This document shows positions 21,553 through 33,761 of a DNA stretch of 64,000 nucleotides, one piece after another. A program made the translations under genes and the position numbers. The stretch is from Anaspis maculata. Taxonomy: Eukaryota; Arthropoda; Insecta; Coleoptera; Scraptiidae. The DNA lies in assembly GCA_949128115.1 (NCBI GenBank), contig OX421963.1:92451602-92515601 (forward strand), written 5' to 3'. Position 1 is the stretch's first letter. Every line of letters starts with the position of its first letter. Below the pieces are notes generated by a model that saw only the letters and a list, made by a program, of their open reading frames with translations, made no database searches and had not been told where the DNA came from.

Positions 21553-21745
21553 CTAACATTACCGACATTTACAGAAACCTGCATTACCGGCATTTACAGG
21601 AATCTACCTATATTTACAGGAACCTGTATTACCGGCATTTACAGGAATCTATCGATGGAATCTGCATTACCGGCATTTACAGGAGTCTACCGATATTTAC
21701 AGGAACCCGCACTACCGGCGTTTACAGTAATCTATTGATAGTGGC
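21553..21745 (+). repeat. Minisatellite with CATTACCGGCATTTACAGG units
   Basis: About four degenerate units of 50-55 bp, each with GCATTACCGGCATTTACAGGA followed by ATCTACC-ATATTTACAGGAACC. A related GTGGCAGTGGCGC-AC-TTCC-GTACA doublet follows to about 21805. Non-coding. Confidence 0.75.
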
Positions 21746-21805
21746 AGTAGCGCAATCTTCCGGTACAATATTGACAGTGGCAGTGGCGCCACCTTCCAGT
21801 ACAGC

Positions 21806-22354
21806 TGCGAAGCTCCATTTAGCATGGACACAAACCTTCATTATCAACATCTTTTAGAACAGATACGCACCCGCATTACCATTAAATCTGGGGATCTATC
21901 ACTAGGTGTATATCTGGTTGCATAGTTATCGATGAATGTGTTGGTGGAAAATCTAGTGACATTTATGTTTATCAAATAATATAGGAAAAAAGAAGGCCAG
22001 GGTTGCTTTCAACTACTTTCTCAAGGTCAAGCCATAGGTGCAACTTTCTCTGGGTCAAAAATTACGCATGCATGGGAATAGAACAGCACATCCACTCAAC
22101 TGTACTGTTCCAGAATGTATGGGAGAGGTTGATATGAAGAGAAATACACATTAGCTGTTATTGGTTGAAGTTTTATTTGGTTCAGAGTAAACAGTGTTAT
22201 GCATACTTATTTTGATACACACAGAACAATATACGCTCTTTATGTTTACCAGCAGTCGTTTTAATCCGATCCATCCTGATTCTTCCATTACTGGGGGCTC
22301 TTAAAGGGATGGAGCTCTAGTGTGTAGTGGTAGGCAAACTCACGTATGAGTTAA
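21806..22354. other. No gene recognised
   Basis: Unremarkable AT-rich sequence between two repeat arrays. No convincing open frame or inverted repeat seen. Confidence 0.4.
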
Positions 22355-23322
22355 TAGTAAGTTATTGCGTAAAATTGCGCAAGAGTTAAGAAAAGTCTAG
22401 AATATTGTTACTAAATGACACAACTGTTTAGGGAATTGTTTACCAGGTCACGTGATGATTCATTGTATTTTAAGGTTGATGCTGCAACATGTGTTGCAAT
22501 AAGTGTTTACCTCGAAAAAAATTCTAGAGAAAGCCAACAAGGTTCCAAAACAACGAAAGTGCTAACATGAACAAGTCCAGAAGTTATTGCGTGAAATTGC
22601 GCAATAGTTGAGAAAAGTCTAGAATATTGTTACTAAATGACACAACTGTTTAGGGAATTGTTCACCAGGTCACGTGATGATTCATTGTATTTTGAGGTTG
22701 GTGTTGCAACATCTGATGCAATAGGTGTTTACCTCGAAAAAAAAATCTAGAGAAAGCCAACAAGGTTCCAAAACAACGAAAGTACTATCATGAACAACTC
22801 CAGAAGTTATTGCGTGAAATTGCGCAATAGTTAAGAAAAGTCTAGAATATTGTTACTAAATGACACAACTGTCTAAGGAATTGTTTACCAGGTCACGTGA
22901 TGATCCATTATATTCTAAGGTTGGTGTTGCAACATGTAATGCAATAAGTGTTTACTTCAAAAAAAAATTCTAGAGAAAGCCAACAAGGTTCCAAAACAAC
23001 GAAAGTGCTAACATGAACAAGTCCAGAAGTTGACCAGAAGATATTGCGTAAAATTGCGCAATAGTTAAGAAAAGCCTAGAATATTGATACTAAATGACAC
23101 AACTGTTTAGGGAATTGTTTACCAGGTCACGTGATGATTCATTGTATTTTAAGGTTGGTGTTGCAACATGTGATGCAATAAGTGTTTATCTCGAAAAAAA
23201 TTCTAGAGAAAGCCAACAAGGTTCCAAAACAACGAAAGTGCTAACATGAACAAGTCCAGAAGTTATTGCGTAAAATTGCGCAATAGTTGAGAAAAGTCTA
23301 GAATATTGTTACTAAATGACAT
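22355..23322 (+). repeat. Tandem array, about 222-234 bp unit, 4.3 copies
   Basis: Units begin at TTATTGCGT-AAATTGCGCA near 22361, 22583, 22807, 23041 and 23263. Each contains GTCTAGAATATTGTTACTAAATGACAC, CCAGGTCACGTGATGATTC, and AACAAGGTTCCAAAACAACG. The 234-bp interval before the fourth unit carries a 10-bp insertion. Each unit has a CACGTG E-box. Copies are over 90 per cent alike by eye, so the array is fairly young. Confidence 0.92.
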
Positions 23323-24240
23323 TCTAGAACATTATAAAGAAGTAAACGAAAGGAACTATGCAGTCTCGGGAAATTAAACAAACGAATCAATAGGACAGAG
23401 TTTATTTGGGCAGTAAATTGATTAACCAAGTATAAAGTAGCATAGAATTATTCAAAGAACAAATACAGGGTTCCAAAAAATGGTGATTGCACTGTGATAA
23501 TATCTTATCAAATTTTGGTACACTATCCTCCTCCCCAACATCCACAATTTCAACACATAATTCATCATCACAATATCTCTCAATAATTTTCTCAAGGAAA
23601 GCCTTCTTCTGTTGTCCTTTTACAAAAATAATATCTACGTTGGAAGCCAGGTGATGTAGTATGGAGTAGACTTTTTCATATGGAATATCCCCATCACTGT
23701 ATCTGAGTCCATGATGAGTATTCTCCAGCTTGCTTCTAGTTTACTTAGATACGATCGGAGGCATTATTCCAGAAATATTCATTTCTAGATTTACCTATAT
23801 CTACTAATTTATGTCCAAAAAGAGATTGTCTTAATTACAAATAAACAAATGGTAACTTAATCCTCATGGTTATCACTTATAATGTTCTACATATACACAA
23901 TAATACGTAGCTATGGGTATTATTGCTGATAATTAGAATGTTTCAGTAAAAAATATCGAGAAACTTGCGTTATTTCCAGCATCAAAATATTTAATGCTGA
24001 ATCAAAGACACGCCGAATGCCAAGTAATAAGGTGCTGAATAACACAAGATTTGAATGCTGTGATCCTATACAGGTAGGTAACTCATAAGTAGAGGTGTGC
24101 ACATATAGGCATATGCATGTATATACCTGTGTATATATTTTCTAGAAGTACGTCACGTCACTTGAAAGATCTTATATTTTTTATCAGAATCATGCATGTA
24201 ATACCAACCATTAAAAAAAAGAAATCCTGGAACAACTCAC
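23323..24240. other. No gene recognised
   Basis: After the array, 23500-23720 on the minus strand has a few protein-like short runs (near 23530-23700) broken by stops, perhaps an old coding relic that I cannot identify. Otherwise AT-rich with no repeats noticed. Confidence 0.3.
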
Positions 24241-24264
24241 CATTTCTACAATTTCTTCTAGATT

Positions 24265-25440
24265 TGATGCTCTTTGAGAAAAATCATGTGATTTTGTAGC
24301 ATTTTTGCATTCTTTATGGGGTTTAAGAGTGACTTTTTGTCAAAATTGAGATGATTTTCACACAATTCCAATAGTTTAACAGCAAACAGCTCACATTTGC
24401 CACGTTTTCTCATAGACTTAGTGACTTTTTGAGAGATCATGTGATTTGTATAACATTTTTGCATTCTTTAGGGGGGTTTTAGAGTGACTTTTTGTCAAAA
24501 TTGAGATGATTTCACACAAATTCAATAGTTTAGCAGGAAACAACTCACATCTTCCACGTTTTCTCCTAGATTTGGTGACCCTTTTTGAGAAATTATGTGC
24601 TCAATGTAGCATGTTTGTGCTGTTGGAAGTCATGCACGCGCATGCGCGCACATGCATACACACATAGACACACACAACACACATATGCACGCAAACGCAC
24701 CCATTTCCAACTATTAGGGGAAAAATCTGGCACTATCCTAGATTTAGTGACTTTTTTTATTTAAATCAGATCCCTTGTGTAGCATTCCTGCATTCTTGAG
24801 AGGGTTTTAGAGTGACTTTTTGTCAAAGTTGAGATAATTTTCACACAAATCCAATATTTGTTTACAGGAAACAACTCACATTTTACATGTTTTCTCCTAA
24901 ATTTGACAACTATTTTCAAGAAATCAAGTGCTTTCTGTAGCATTTTTGCATTCTTCAGAGTTTTAGAGTGACTTTTTGTCAAAATCAGATGATTTTCACA
25001 CAAATCTAATAGTATGGCAGGAAACAACTCATCTTTTTCATGTTTTCTTCTAGATTCGGTGACTCTTTTTGAGAAATCATGTGCTTTGTGTAGCATGTTT
25101 GCATTCTTCAGGGGTTTTAGAGTGACTTTTTCGTCTAAATTGAGACGATCTCTTACACAATTCCAATAGTTTGGTAGCAAACAACTCACCATTTTCATGT
25201 TTTCTTCTAGATTTGGTGACTCTTTTTAAGAAATCATGTGATTTGTGTAACATTTTTGCATTTTTTAGGGATTTTAGAGTGACTTTTTGTTAAAATTGGG
25301 ACGATCTCTTATACAAATTCCAATGGTTTGTCAAGAAACAACTCATCTTTTCCACGTTTTCTTCTAGATTTGGCGACTCTTTTTGAGAAATCGTGTGATT
25401 TGTGTGGCATTTTGCATTCTTTAGGAAGGTGCTAAGGTGC
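24265..25440 (-). repeat. Satellite-like array, about 155-bp unit, 7 copies
   Basis: The marker GTGACTTTTTGTCAAAATTGAGA recurs at 24329, 24484, 24812, 24968, 25122 and 25279; spacing is 155, 328, 156, 154 and 157. Each unit also has CATTTTTGCATTCTT, CCAATAGTTT-GCAG-AAACAACTCA and TTTTCTCCTAGATTTGGTGAC. The long interval is two units interrupted by a CA/CG-rich microsatellite (24631-24720). Minus-strand open frames of 68-145 residues are frames through the repeat unit (recurring KNAKMLQKA-like peptides), not genes. Confidence 0.92.
24631..24700 (+). repeat. CA-rich microsatellite inside the 155-bp array
   Basis: Alternating purine-pyrimidine tract (GCACGCGCATGCGCGCACATGCATACACACA...). It interrupts one satellite unit, and its GCGCATGCGCGC core is Z-DNA-prone. 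Confidence 0.7.
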
Positions 25441-26090
25441 TTTTTTGAGATAAACACTCTAGTGCCGTCAACTCTACCAGATTTCTTTGACCAACACTTT
25501 CTGTACGGGGGCACCTCAAAAAATTTATAATTTCTTTCCCACCTCGTTTCACACTGTATACAATGTTTGGTGATACTTATGTCATCTTGAAGGTCTTCAA
25601 AAGTTCAATGGGAGGTCTACCGAACGTATGTGTGCAAGTAAGACGTTAACGACTTCGCTCGTTGATATTTCCCGTTATTGGAGTGAATCTAGTGCTGTTT
25701 TAATCCCAGAACCATCCAAGCAAATGAGCTGTCTGCGGACGCAAGGATTTTTTCGTTGGAGCGGTAATTAGTGTTGGAATAGCTAATTTTACGTCCAAGG
25801 TGGGAAATTTCTAATTTTATTCGTTATCTGCTGAGACAAAAACACTACGGCTTTTGTGCTACTACTGAAGGAGCGGCAATCATTCGCTTCCAAAACCTTT
25901 CGTGTATTCAATACTCATAATATTATGATTATGAATATTGTACACAAAATTCCACCATAGCGCGTCCTTAAATCTGGTTATGTCCGATATAGAACAGAGG
26001 ACTTCTGTGTACAGGAGTCCTCAACAAACAAATACAACTTAAAATCACCAAAATGTAAACACAGCAAGTAGAAAATCTCCAACAAACTCT

Positions 26091-27268
26091 TATGCTACAG
26101 CCCTCTCTCAACAACCGACCTTTACTTTTCCTACCAAAGAACAAGGCATTATTGTTGATGCACTGGAAGGTATTCAAGTGGAAGAATACATCAAAACCAC
26201 TGGTAAAATTATTGGTGCCAAGAAAATATGGTTCGCATCCAGAATATCCAAAAATCGTGTTTGTCTTTATCTGGCAAATAAAACCACAGTGGAAGATTTT
26301 GTGCAAAATAATCGCCTTATCCAGATTGGTGAGAACAATATCAATGTCAGAAAACTGATAACCCCCACTCAACGTTTGGTATTATCAAATGTTCATCCCA
26401 CTATACCCCACTCAATTATTGAAAGCGAACTGCTCCAATTAGGCTTGAAGCTTGTTTCACCAATTACTTTCCTAAAAGTATGTATTTCTGACAGTGAATA
26501 CAACCATATATTTTCAGTTTCCGGAGGCAGGTCTGTTTCTCACAAACGGATGATGAAGTAACTATTCCAGAATCAATTGTATTGAATCATGTGGATACTC
26601 AATACAGGATCTTTCTCTCAAATAGCGACAATATGCTCTGTTTTAAATGCAGACAGACTGGACACATTGCAGGTGCATGTCCAAATGAAGAAATGGTAAG
26701 AAGTTCGCAAATAACTCCAGATGAGGTTGAAAAATCTAAAGCAAATAAAAGACCACTTTCAGAGACTACAGAGACCTCAACTAGAATCAGTATAGACAAC
26801 AACATTCCCGAATCATCTCGTTAGATGTAGCAGCACCAAATAATATTGACGATCCTTCCAAAACACCTCGAAAATCTGCAAAAAGACGAAAAAAGTCAAA
26901 AACCCCAAGTCAAAAATCTGAATCTGAAAGCGATTTCCCTGATACCTTGGAAGAAAAAACGGCTCCAGTATAAAACTATTATCACTGCATCACCAAAGAC
27001 TTTTATCTTGAATTTTGATCAAATCTACAGTTTCTTTGAAGTAGTACACAAATCTCCAGACCCACTGGGTATCTCAAAGAAATATACTGAAGATACAGAC
27101 TCGCTCCTTGACATGCTTTATAAAATCTACCCCTACTTCAGTCACAAAACCATGAAAGCCAAATGCACAAGAATACAAAACAAAATCATATCCCAACTGA
27201 AACAATTAGAACCTGTCGATAGTGAATCGGAGAGTGACGCTCATCCTGACACTCCTACTAGCTTTTAA
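26091..27268 (+). pseudogene. LINE ORF1 (RNA-binding, CCHC knuckle), frameshifted
   Basis: Retrotransposon ORF1 that would bind its RNA. The reading starts in the frame of 26091 (TFPTKEQGIIVDALEGI..LITPTQRLVLSN), shifts frame near 26518 to read FRRQVCFSQ, then runs into a zinc knuckle CFKCRQTGHIAGAC (about 26641-26682; CX2CX4HX4C). A stop at 26822-26824 (TAG) is followed by a short serine/lysine-rich stretch in another frame and finally by a conserved-looking carboxy part with DPLGISKKYTED and LDMLYKIYPYF ending at 27268. At least three frame changes make it non-functional. The 47-bp gap before ORF2 is normal. Confidence 0.82.
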
Positions 27269-27315
27269 ATAAAACTCAAAACATCACACCTACCACCTAC
27301 TATTTATTTGTTAAA

Positions 27316-29898
27316 ATGAACACGCTAATATTACAATGGAATTGCAATGGTCTATATACCAGACGCCCACAAATCGAAAAACTAATTCAAGAACACCAAC
27401 CTAACATCATTTGCCTACAGGAGACTCACCTAAAACGCACCAACCAAATTAAATTGAAAAACTACACATCCTTTCGAAACGACCGAGATAATAATAATAG
27501 AGCCAGCGGTGATGTTGCTATTTTTTCAACGTGTGAGAATGTTGTTGAGGAAGTACCTCTAACTACAAACCTCGAAGCGCTTGCCATCAAAATTTTGAAC
27601 AAAAAATCCCTCACCATCTGCAATGTGCATATTCCTTTAAACAGACCCTTTACATCTGAAGAAATTGAAGACTTGGTAAACCAACTTGATCCACCCTTAA
27701 TTTTTACAGGTGACTTCAACTCTCATAACACTGTTTGGGGATCCCAACATACAGACGTCAGAGGTCGAATTATTGGAAAAGTTGTTGATATGGATAACAT
27801 TTGTTTACTAAATTCACACGACCCAACTCACGTCAGCTACTCAACTGGTACTTTTTCTAGTATTGATCTATCATTTTGTGACCCCAGAACGGTAATATTC
27901 TTATCTTTGGAATGGGAGGTTTTACAGAACCCATATGCATCGGACCATCTACCAATACTGATCAAATCTCTTGATCAAAATAACTCCTCCTCAATATCGC
28001 CACGGGGATTTATACCTCGCATAAACCTGGCGAGAGTAGACTGGGAGAAGTATCAAGCTCTGACTTCACCAGATACTCTGAAAAATCTCCATGAAGAGAG
28101 CGTTGACCAATTAGTTACAAATTTGAACAATCTGATAATGAATGGTATAGAGAAAAGTTCCTCACTTTCATCAAATAAAATATCCAAATCTGTTCCTTGG
28201 TGGAACCATGAGTGTCACGTGGCTACAAAAAATAACAAAAAAGCTTATAACCGTTTCAAAAAACATAACACCTCAGAAAACTTGATTCACCTTAAGAAAT
28301 GCAGGGCAATTGCCCAAAGAACGATAAAACTAGGTAAACAAAAATCTTGGGAAAAATACGTTTCAGAGTTTAATAATAACACATCACCATCAGTAGTCTT
28401 GAAAAAGGTGAAGAAAACTCAGGGGAAAAATTATCACCAAAGCATCACCGCACTAAAAATCGACAACGACAGCCTCATGACAGACCCCCAACAAATAGTA
28501 GATCAAATGGCTAAATAATTTCAAAAAAGCTCCAGTGACCAGCAATACCCCCAACATTTCATTGAGCAGAAATCAAGAACAGAGAAAAATCACATCGCAA
28601 TGAATAAAAATTTCCAACATCCCATCAATGACCTTTTCACAAAATGGGAATTTAACGAAACCCTCAACAATCTTAAAAATAAAAAAACACCAGGGCCTGA
28701 CGGTATCTCATATGAAATGATACGAAACCTCCCTCAAGAAACATTAAACTATATTTTTTCCCTGTATAACCACATTTGGCAAGAAAATGTTTTTCCAACA
28801 AAATGGAGAGAGGCTTACGTTATACCAACCTTGAAACCCAACAAAAATCGTACCGATCCCTCTAGCTATCGCCCAATCACGTTGACAAATTGTCTAAGTA
28901 AAGTTATGGAGGCAATGGTTAATAGACGTTTGATGTGGTACCTTGAAGAAAAAAAATTGATTAATAACAACCAATGCGGCTTTAGAAAAGAGAGATCCAC
29001 CACCCATCAATTAGTTGCCCTTGAATCTGAAATCTCTCTCGCATTTAATGCAAAAGAACAAGTGACAGCTATATTCTTTGACCTTCAAAAAGCACATGAT
29101 ACTGCCTGGAAGTTTAATATACTGAAATCTCTGAAAGAGTTTGAGATCGATGGGAACATGCTGTGTTTCCTTGCAAACTTCCTAAAAGATAGAACTTTCA
29201 GGGTAAAACATAACAACTACATTTTCCTTGAAGTAGAGCAAATGAATGGTGTCCCCCAAGGTGAAGTTTTGGGTGTCACTCTTTTTATGATTGCAATAAA
29301 TAAAATCACCGAGGCTATTTCTCTCCATATCAAAACGTCGTTGTATGTGGATGATCTCGCCATCTATTATGGAGGAAAAAATAGAACGATTGTAAAAAGA
29401 TTACTACAAAACTCGATAACAAAACTAGAGGAATGGTCATCAAACACAGGTTTCACTTTTTCACCGCAAAAAACGAAGTGTATCCTTTTTAGTCGACTCC
29501 ATAAGAAGAACTCAAAACCCCCACTCTTCAAACGCCATGACTGCAATATCGAAACTGTTGAGGAAATTAGATTTTTGGGTCTAACATTTGATAGCAAACT
29601 TACTTGGTTGCCTCACTTCAAAAAATTGAAGGACGATTGCTACAACAAAATGAAAATCTTGAAAACTTTATGTTGTTTCCTAACACACTCCCATATCTTC
29701 AAAAAACTACCAGCTGAACAGTGTAATCGGTGTAACACTATCAACTCAATCCGGCATATCCTAATAGACTGCCCTCAATTTCAGGAAGAGCGAGTCACAG
29801 CTGGCCTACCAGAAAATCTCCCTTCTGTCCTGAGCTCTTCTAATGCCGACAAAGCAATTACTTTTTTGAAAACAATTGGAATTTATCATCAAATTTAG
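27316..29898 (+). pseudogene. LINE ORF2: AP endonuclease and reverse transcriptase, one stop plus RNase H deletion
   Basis: Residues 1-220 form an apurinic-type endonuclease with all diagnostic blocks: LQWNCNGL, CLQETHL, TGDFNSHNTVWGS, SSIDLSFCD and ASDHLPI. An in-frame TAA at 28516-28518 interrupts the linker, after which the same frame continues into the RT: KKTPGPDGISYEM, YRPITLTNCLSKVMEAM, GFRKERSTTHQL, FFDLQKAHDTAWK, NGVPQGEVLGVTLF and the active site YVDDLAIYY (about 29344-29370). After LKILKTL the protein jumps to FLTHSHIF and the zinc-binding CNRCNTINSIRHILIDC found at the end of such ORFs, so the rest of RT and the RNase H domain (several hundred residues) are missing without frame loss. 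Family likeness is to the Jockey/I group. Confidence 0.88.
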
Positions 29899-29995
29899 GA
29901 TCTACATCTATTTTTCTTAAACCGATCCGGCGCTGATAATCTTGATATTGATGCGCCTAATCCTGAGTGAGAAGAAAAAAAAAAAAGTTCAATGG

Positions 29996-30845
29996 ACAAA
30001 TGCAAATAGTTTTCAAAAACTTTGAGCGGTGTTCATTTATATGATAGAACAAAAACCTAGAAAAACATGTTTTCTCGTATAAAATGAGAATCTATGGGTA
30101 TTTTTTCAAACTGCAAACGGCATTCGATAGAACTTATGAAAACGGTAAGTAGGTACTCGCTGCTAAGGGACTAGAATTTTTGCGACACATAACAAGTGTT
30201 ATGTCTCAAAAACAGCTATGTTCGCATCTTTTTGTTTTCCAGCAATCTTATGGAAATTGATATAAAATTACACACTCCGCAGAGATGAACACAGATAAAG
30301 CCGGCATAAGCACGTATTTACCAAGAATATGTTCCGGAAAAGCGTAACGCATCGCGCTCATCGCTGAATGTCTTGATATATACCTACCTATTTACGCAAT
30401 TATGTGCGCATTTTTCCCGCTAAATTGGGTAGATCGCAATCTGTGCGGCCATGGAATGCAACATAGCTTCATTATTGCCCGCTTATTGCTCATACTCAGT
30501 CCAAATACGGAGCAAATCGTTTTCAATTATTATCCATTATCCATATCCATATACCATACAGAGCAATTCAAAAGTTGTGGACCACCTGAAAGCTTTGTTG
30601 AATAGACATGTAGTACCTAGAGTGCTGTGAATTTGTAGAAAAAAAAGTCTTTTTTGACTTGACTTTTGACTTGACTTTTGACTTTTGACTTTTTTGAAGT
30701 CTGAAGAATAACTTCAACATTAAAGAAGAAGTTGGGAGAAGAAGAAGGTCAGAAGTTATCGGTCTTTCGAGCCGTTCTATAATTTTCGGCAGTTCAAAAA
30801 ATTTTGATAAAGTGCTTTGCTTATGGAAAAATAATGAGACAAAAT
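29996..30845. other. No gene recognised; small TTGACTTGACTT repeat
   Basis: No coding signal. At 30651-30695 the words TTTGACTTGACTTTTGACTT repeat four to five times at 10-15 bp. TAGGTAGG-type words occur near 30150 and 30380. Confidence 0.4.
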
Positions 30846-30853
30846 AAAAAACG

Positions 30854-30889
<36 letters not shown>

Positions 30890-32250
30890 TTATTTCCAAC
30901 AGGCGGTGTACCCAATACAGGAAATGTTCAAATAACTAAAATAACAATAAATTATCACACATGAATCACAATGGGAGATAAAATTTCACAGTAGTCGCTG
31001 GATATGTTTTATGGGAGTAAAATTTATATCACAGCTGTTTGAAATGCTATTAAACACATTACACATATAATCAACAGGGGACTTTAACAATAAATTTGTC
31101 TTAGGACGTTCAGTGTAGAAAGTGTGCTGGAGTCTAGAAGAAGCCCTAGGTACCAAAAACATCAACCGACCCAGCAAGTAGGGACAGTCTATGCTCCCGC
31201 GACACAGCCCAACGAGGAAAGTCACTGCAATCTGCAATCTACGTCTGTCGAGAGACACAACATCAAACTCATTCAGCAAAGCACCGTGATCGAAGCCTTT
31301 GCAAGGGTATACACCATCCGCCCTGAACTTGAGCAACTTCAAAAATTTCCGCTGGACAGTCTCAATTATTCTTACTTGTGAATTGTAAATAGGATGCCAT
31401 ATCACAGCTCCGTACTCCAGTCGGCTTCGTACTAAGGATGAGTAAAGCAACAAGTGACTAGAATTGTTTGGGAAACATTTACAATTCCTATATATAAATC
31501 CTGACATCCTTGAAGCAGAAGATACACAACTTTTAACCTGCATATCAAAACTGAAGGACTCGTCGAATATGACACCTAGATCTTTTATGTTGGAACACCT
31601 GGCAACACACACACCATTCAATACATACTGGTACTCTAGCTTATTTTTTCTTCTTGTATAACTCACCACGTGACATTTCTCAATATTCAGGAATAGCCTA
31701 TTCTTCTCGCACCACAGGGCAATTGTGTCCAGATCTCTCTGCAGGGCAAGACAGCTGTGAATCGACTGGACTTTACTGAAAAGTTTTAGGTCATCAGCAA
31801 ATAAAAGACCCAGGCTCTTGACCCCACACAAGATGTCATTTATAAAGAGGAGAAAAAGTAAAGGACCCAAGTTGGAGCCCTGTGGTACTCCGGAAGTTGG
31901 CGTAAAGCTCCTAGATCTATTACCCATGTGCTGGACGTATGATTCCCTGTTGCAGAGGTAAGACTGTAAAAGTTTAACAAGAGGCGCCGAGAGACCAGCC
32001 GCTCTCAATTTCCGCAGCAAGATGCCATGATCGATTCGGTCAAATGCCTTCTGAAAATCTGTATAAATGACATCTACCTGCCCTCCACTATCCAAGGTTT
32101 CAACTACATACTGAGAGAAAGATGCTAAGTTCGTCATAGTAGACCTTCTGGGCATGAAGCCGTGCTGATGAGGAGATATTACATTTTTAACATGATTTGA
32201 GATGTCCTGACATAATATAACTTCAAAAATAGATACAAAATACCAATCAC
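30846..32250 (-). mobile_element. 5'-truncated Jockey-like LINE with (TCTA)n tail
   Basis: Minus-strand insertion. Its 3' end is a GTTGGAAATAAA phrase followed by about nine TCTA/GATA repeats (30853-30890), a common 3' terminus for this group. The coding part runs to about 32240, where homology stops in the middle of the RT, indicating 5' truncation on insertion. An 8-bp match TATTTTGT lies near both borders (about 30838 and 32236) and may be the target duplication, but it is weak. Confidence 0.82.
30986..32240 (-). CDS. Partial reverse transcriptase of a Jockey-type LINE, open frame
   Basis: About 389 codons after the first ATG at 32155, and about 20 more upstream in frame (NVISPHQHGF before MPRRST). 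RT blocks in order: YTDFQKAFDRIDH, GVPQGSNLGPLLFLLFINDI, the catalytic LLFADDLKLF, NIKDLGVIFD, and the thumb/connection with SLVRSRLEYGAVIWHP and RRLQIAVTFLVGLCRG. No internal stop or frameshift is present, so the insertion is relatively recent, but endonuclease and ORF1 are absent and the copy cannot be autonomous. The stop is at 30986-30988, about 100 bp before the microsatellite tail. Confidence 0.88.
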
Positions 32251-32284
32251 TAAATGTGTATTGTGTATTGAATTTCAGTTTTCT

Positions 32285-32446
32285 ATACAGGGTGAGTCAT
32301 AAACTACAAAAATTCAGTCTTCCTCAAAAACTAGAAACTAAAAAAATTGTATGAGATTGAACTGTGTTCCATTGTTAGACCACTGTGACTATTTGTAGGC
32401 ACTTTTATGAAAATATAATTTTAGGATTCATAACTCACGCTGTGTA
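32285..32446. mobile_element. Short TACAGGGTG-ended MITE
   Basis: TACAGGGTGAGTCATAAAC (from 32285) pairs imperfectly with ATTCATAACTCACGCTGTGTA (to about 32446). The element is about 160 bp with no coding capacity. It is another member of the TACAGGGTG-ended group, inserted just beyond the 5' end of the truncated LINE. Confidence 0.6.
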
Positions 32447-33761
32447 GAAAACATAGAACGATAACGAAAACGATAACGAAAATAGAAGCGATCGAAGGAC
32501 TAACTTTTGTCCTCGCTTTTGTCCGCCCATAACTTCAAAATTGAAAGGCATACAAAGTTTTTTTTTACCTACAACTTTCTAGCATTCTGCTCTCGGCTCT
32601 ACTACATCTCTATATAACTCACCTTCAAGGTGGTCGACACTTTTGAATCAGATATCCAGATATCCTGTATAAGTTATCTTATCGTCATTTTCCAAAAATT
32701 CTCTATAAATAAACCGATCCCTAAAATAATTATGATGACTAGATAAAATGGTTATGGGTTGAGTTAGTTATCAAAGGCAAATCCTCCGTTATTGTTTTAT
32801 TTCTTTCGTTTTTTCAATAATCAGTGCGACGAGATCTGTGGAAACTTGTTCGGGAAACTGATGGCGAACATGATCTGTTTTCAAAATCCATCAGTTTATG
32901 GATGGAATAACCTGGATCACAGCGTATTGTGGGCTGTAGCCTGTAGCGTTTAGGTGGGAAAGTACTCCCGAATTCGTTTTTTTTAATTATATTTTTCTCT
33001 TTTGATTCTTCATTCCATCAATCCCATTCCCTGGCGTTTTATTTATTTTCGTTCGGCCCGATACATTATTCCGGCCGATTGTTTTCGCAAATGGCGCCAT
33101 TTCACCTCAATTATCAGACACTGAAAAAACACCGGGAATTTATAGGTATATAGGTACAAGAGCACACATACTAAAGCAATCCAATTTGTTTTGCTGGGAT
33201 TTATTTACCTGCCCATCAGGCTGAACGAGTGGATTGTTATCGAGCAAACGCCTGAAATTTCACCGAGCTAGAATCAATCCTACATATGTTCAGGTACTTA
33301 CTTATATTATTATGTTAAAATACAGCTTGCACATGATTAAATGAATTATTCTTTCTTTCAGAAGATGTAGTTACTCCTGTTCATATCCAAAATACAGGGT
33401 GATGATAATGAAAGAAGCCTTGCGCTTTGCTAATTTTCGCTCTAGTGTAGGAGCTTTTCTGATCACTTTTTAGTTTTTAATTTCATTCTGTCAAGTAGTC
33501 TATGGTGCGAAGAAGTCCTGAATTAGTGTTCATTACTCGATATTACTATTAACGACACAAAAAACTGAACGACAGATGTCACAGATGGATGATTTTTTCG
33601 AAATTTTCTCCAAGACGCGAGTCCTTCGCATGATGGAAAATTCAAGGTGCGTGCAGCAAGACTAATGGGTCATCCTTCAGCATCTGGATAACTCTTGAGC
33701 TTTATTCTCAGGACATACGTGTAAAATGTCATTCATCTTGTAATGTAACGTAGTTTATCCT
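32447..33761. other. No gene recognised; lone TACAGGGTG at 33394
   Basis: GATAACGAAAAC repeats three times near 32458-32482. A lone TACAGGGTGATGATAATG begins at about 33394 with no partner end seen. The stretch at 32850-33260 looks single-copy and less repetitive. Confidence 0.4.

Larger units (their letters stand above)
25612..29982 (+). mobile_element. Jockey/I-type non-LTR retrotransposon, complete span, internally deleted
   Basis: Flanked by a 13-bp direct repeat AAAAGTTCAATGG at 25599-25611 and 29983-29995, the target-site duplication of target-primed insertion, with an A-rich tail at 29971-29988. Between lie a 5' UTR of about 400 bp, an ORF1 with a CCHC knuckle and an ORF2 with AP endonuclease and reverse transcriptase. 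The presence of the 5' UTR and both ORFs shows it is not 5'-truncated. It is dead: ORF1 has several frameshifts, ORF2 one stop codon, and a large in-frame deletion removed the end of RT and all of RNase H. Confidence 0.9.

Noticed and set aside
24761..25198. 145-residue minus-strand frame
   Set aside because: Passes through several units of the 155-bp satellite with a recurring peptide; not a gene.
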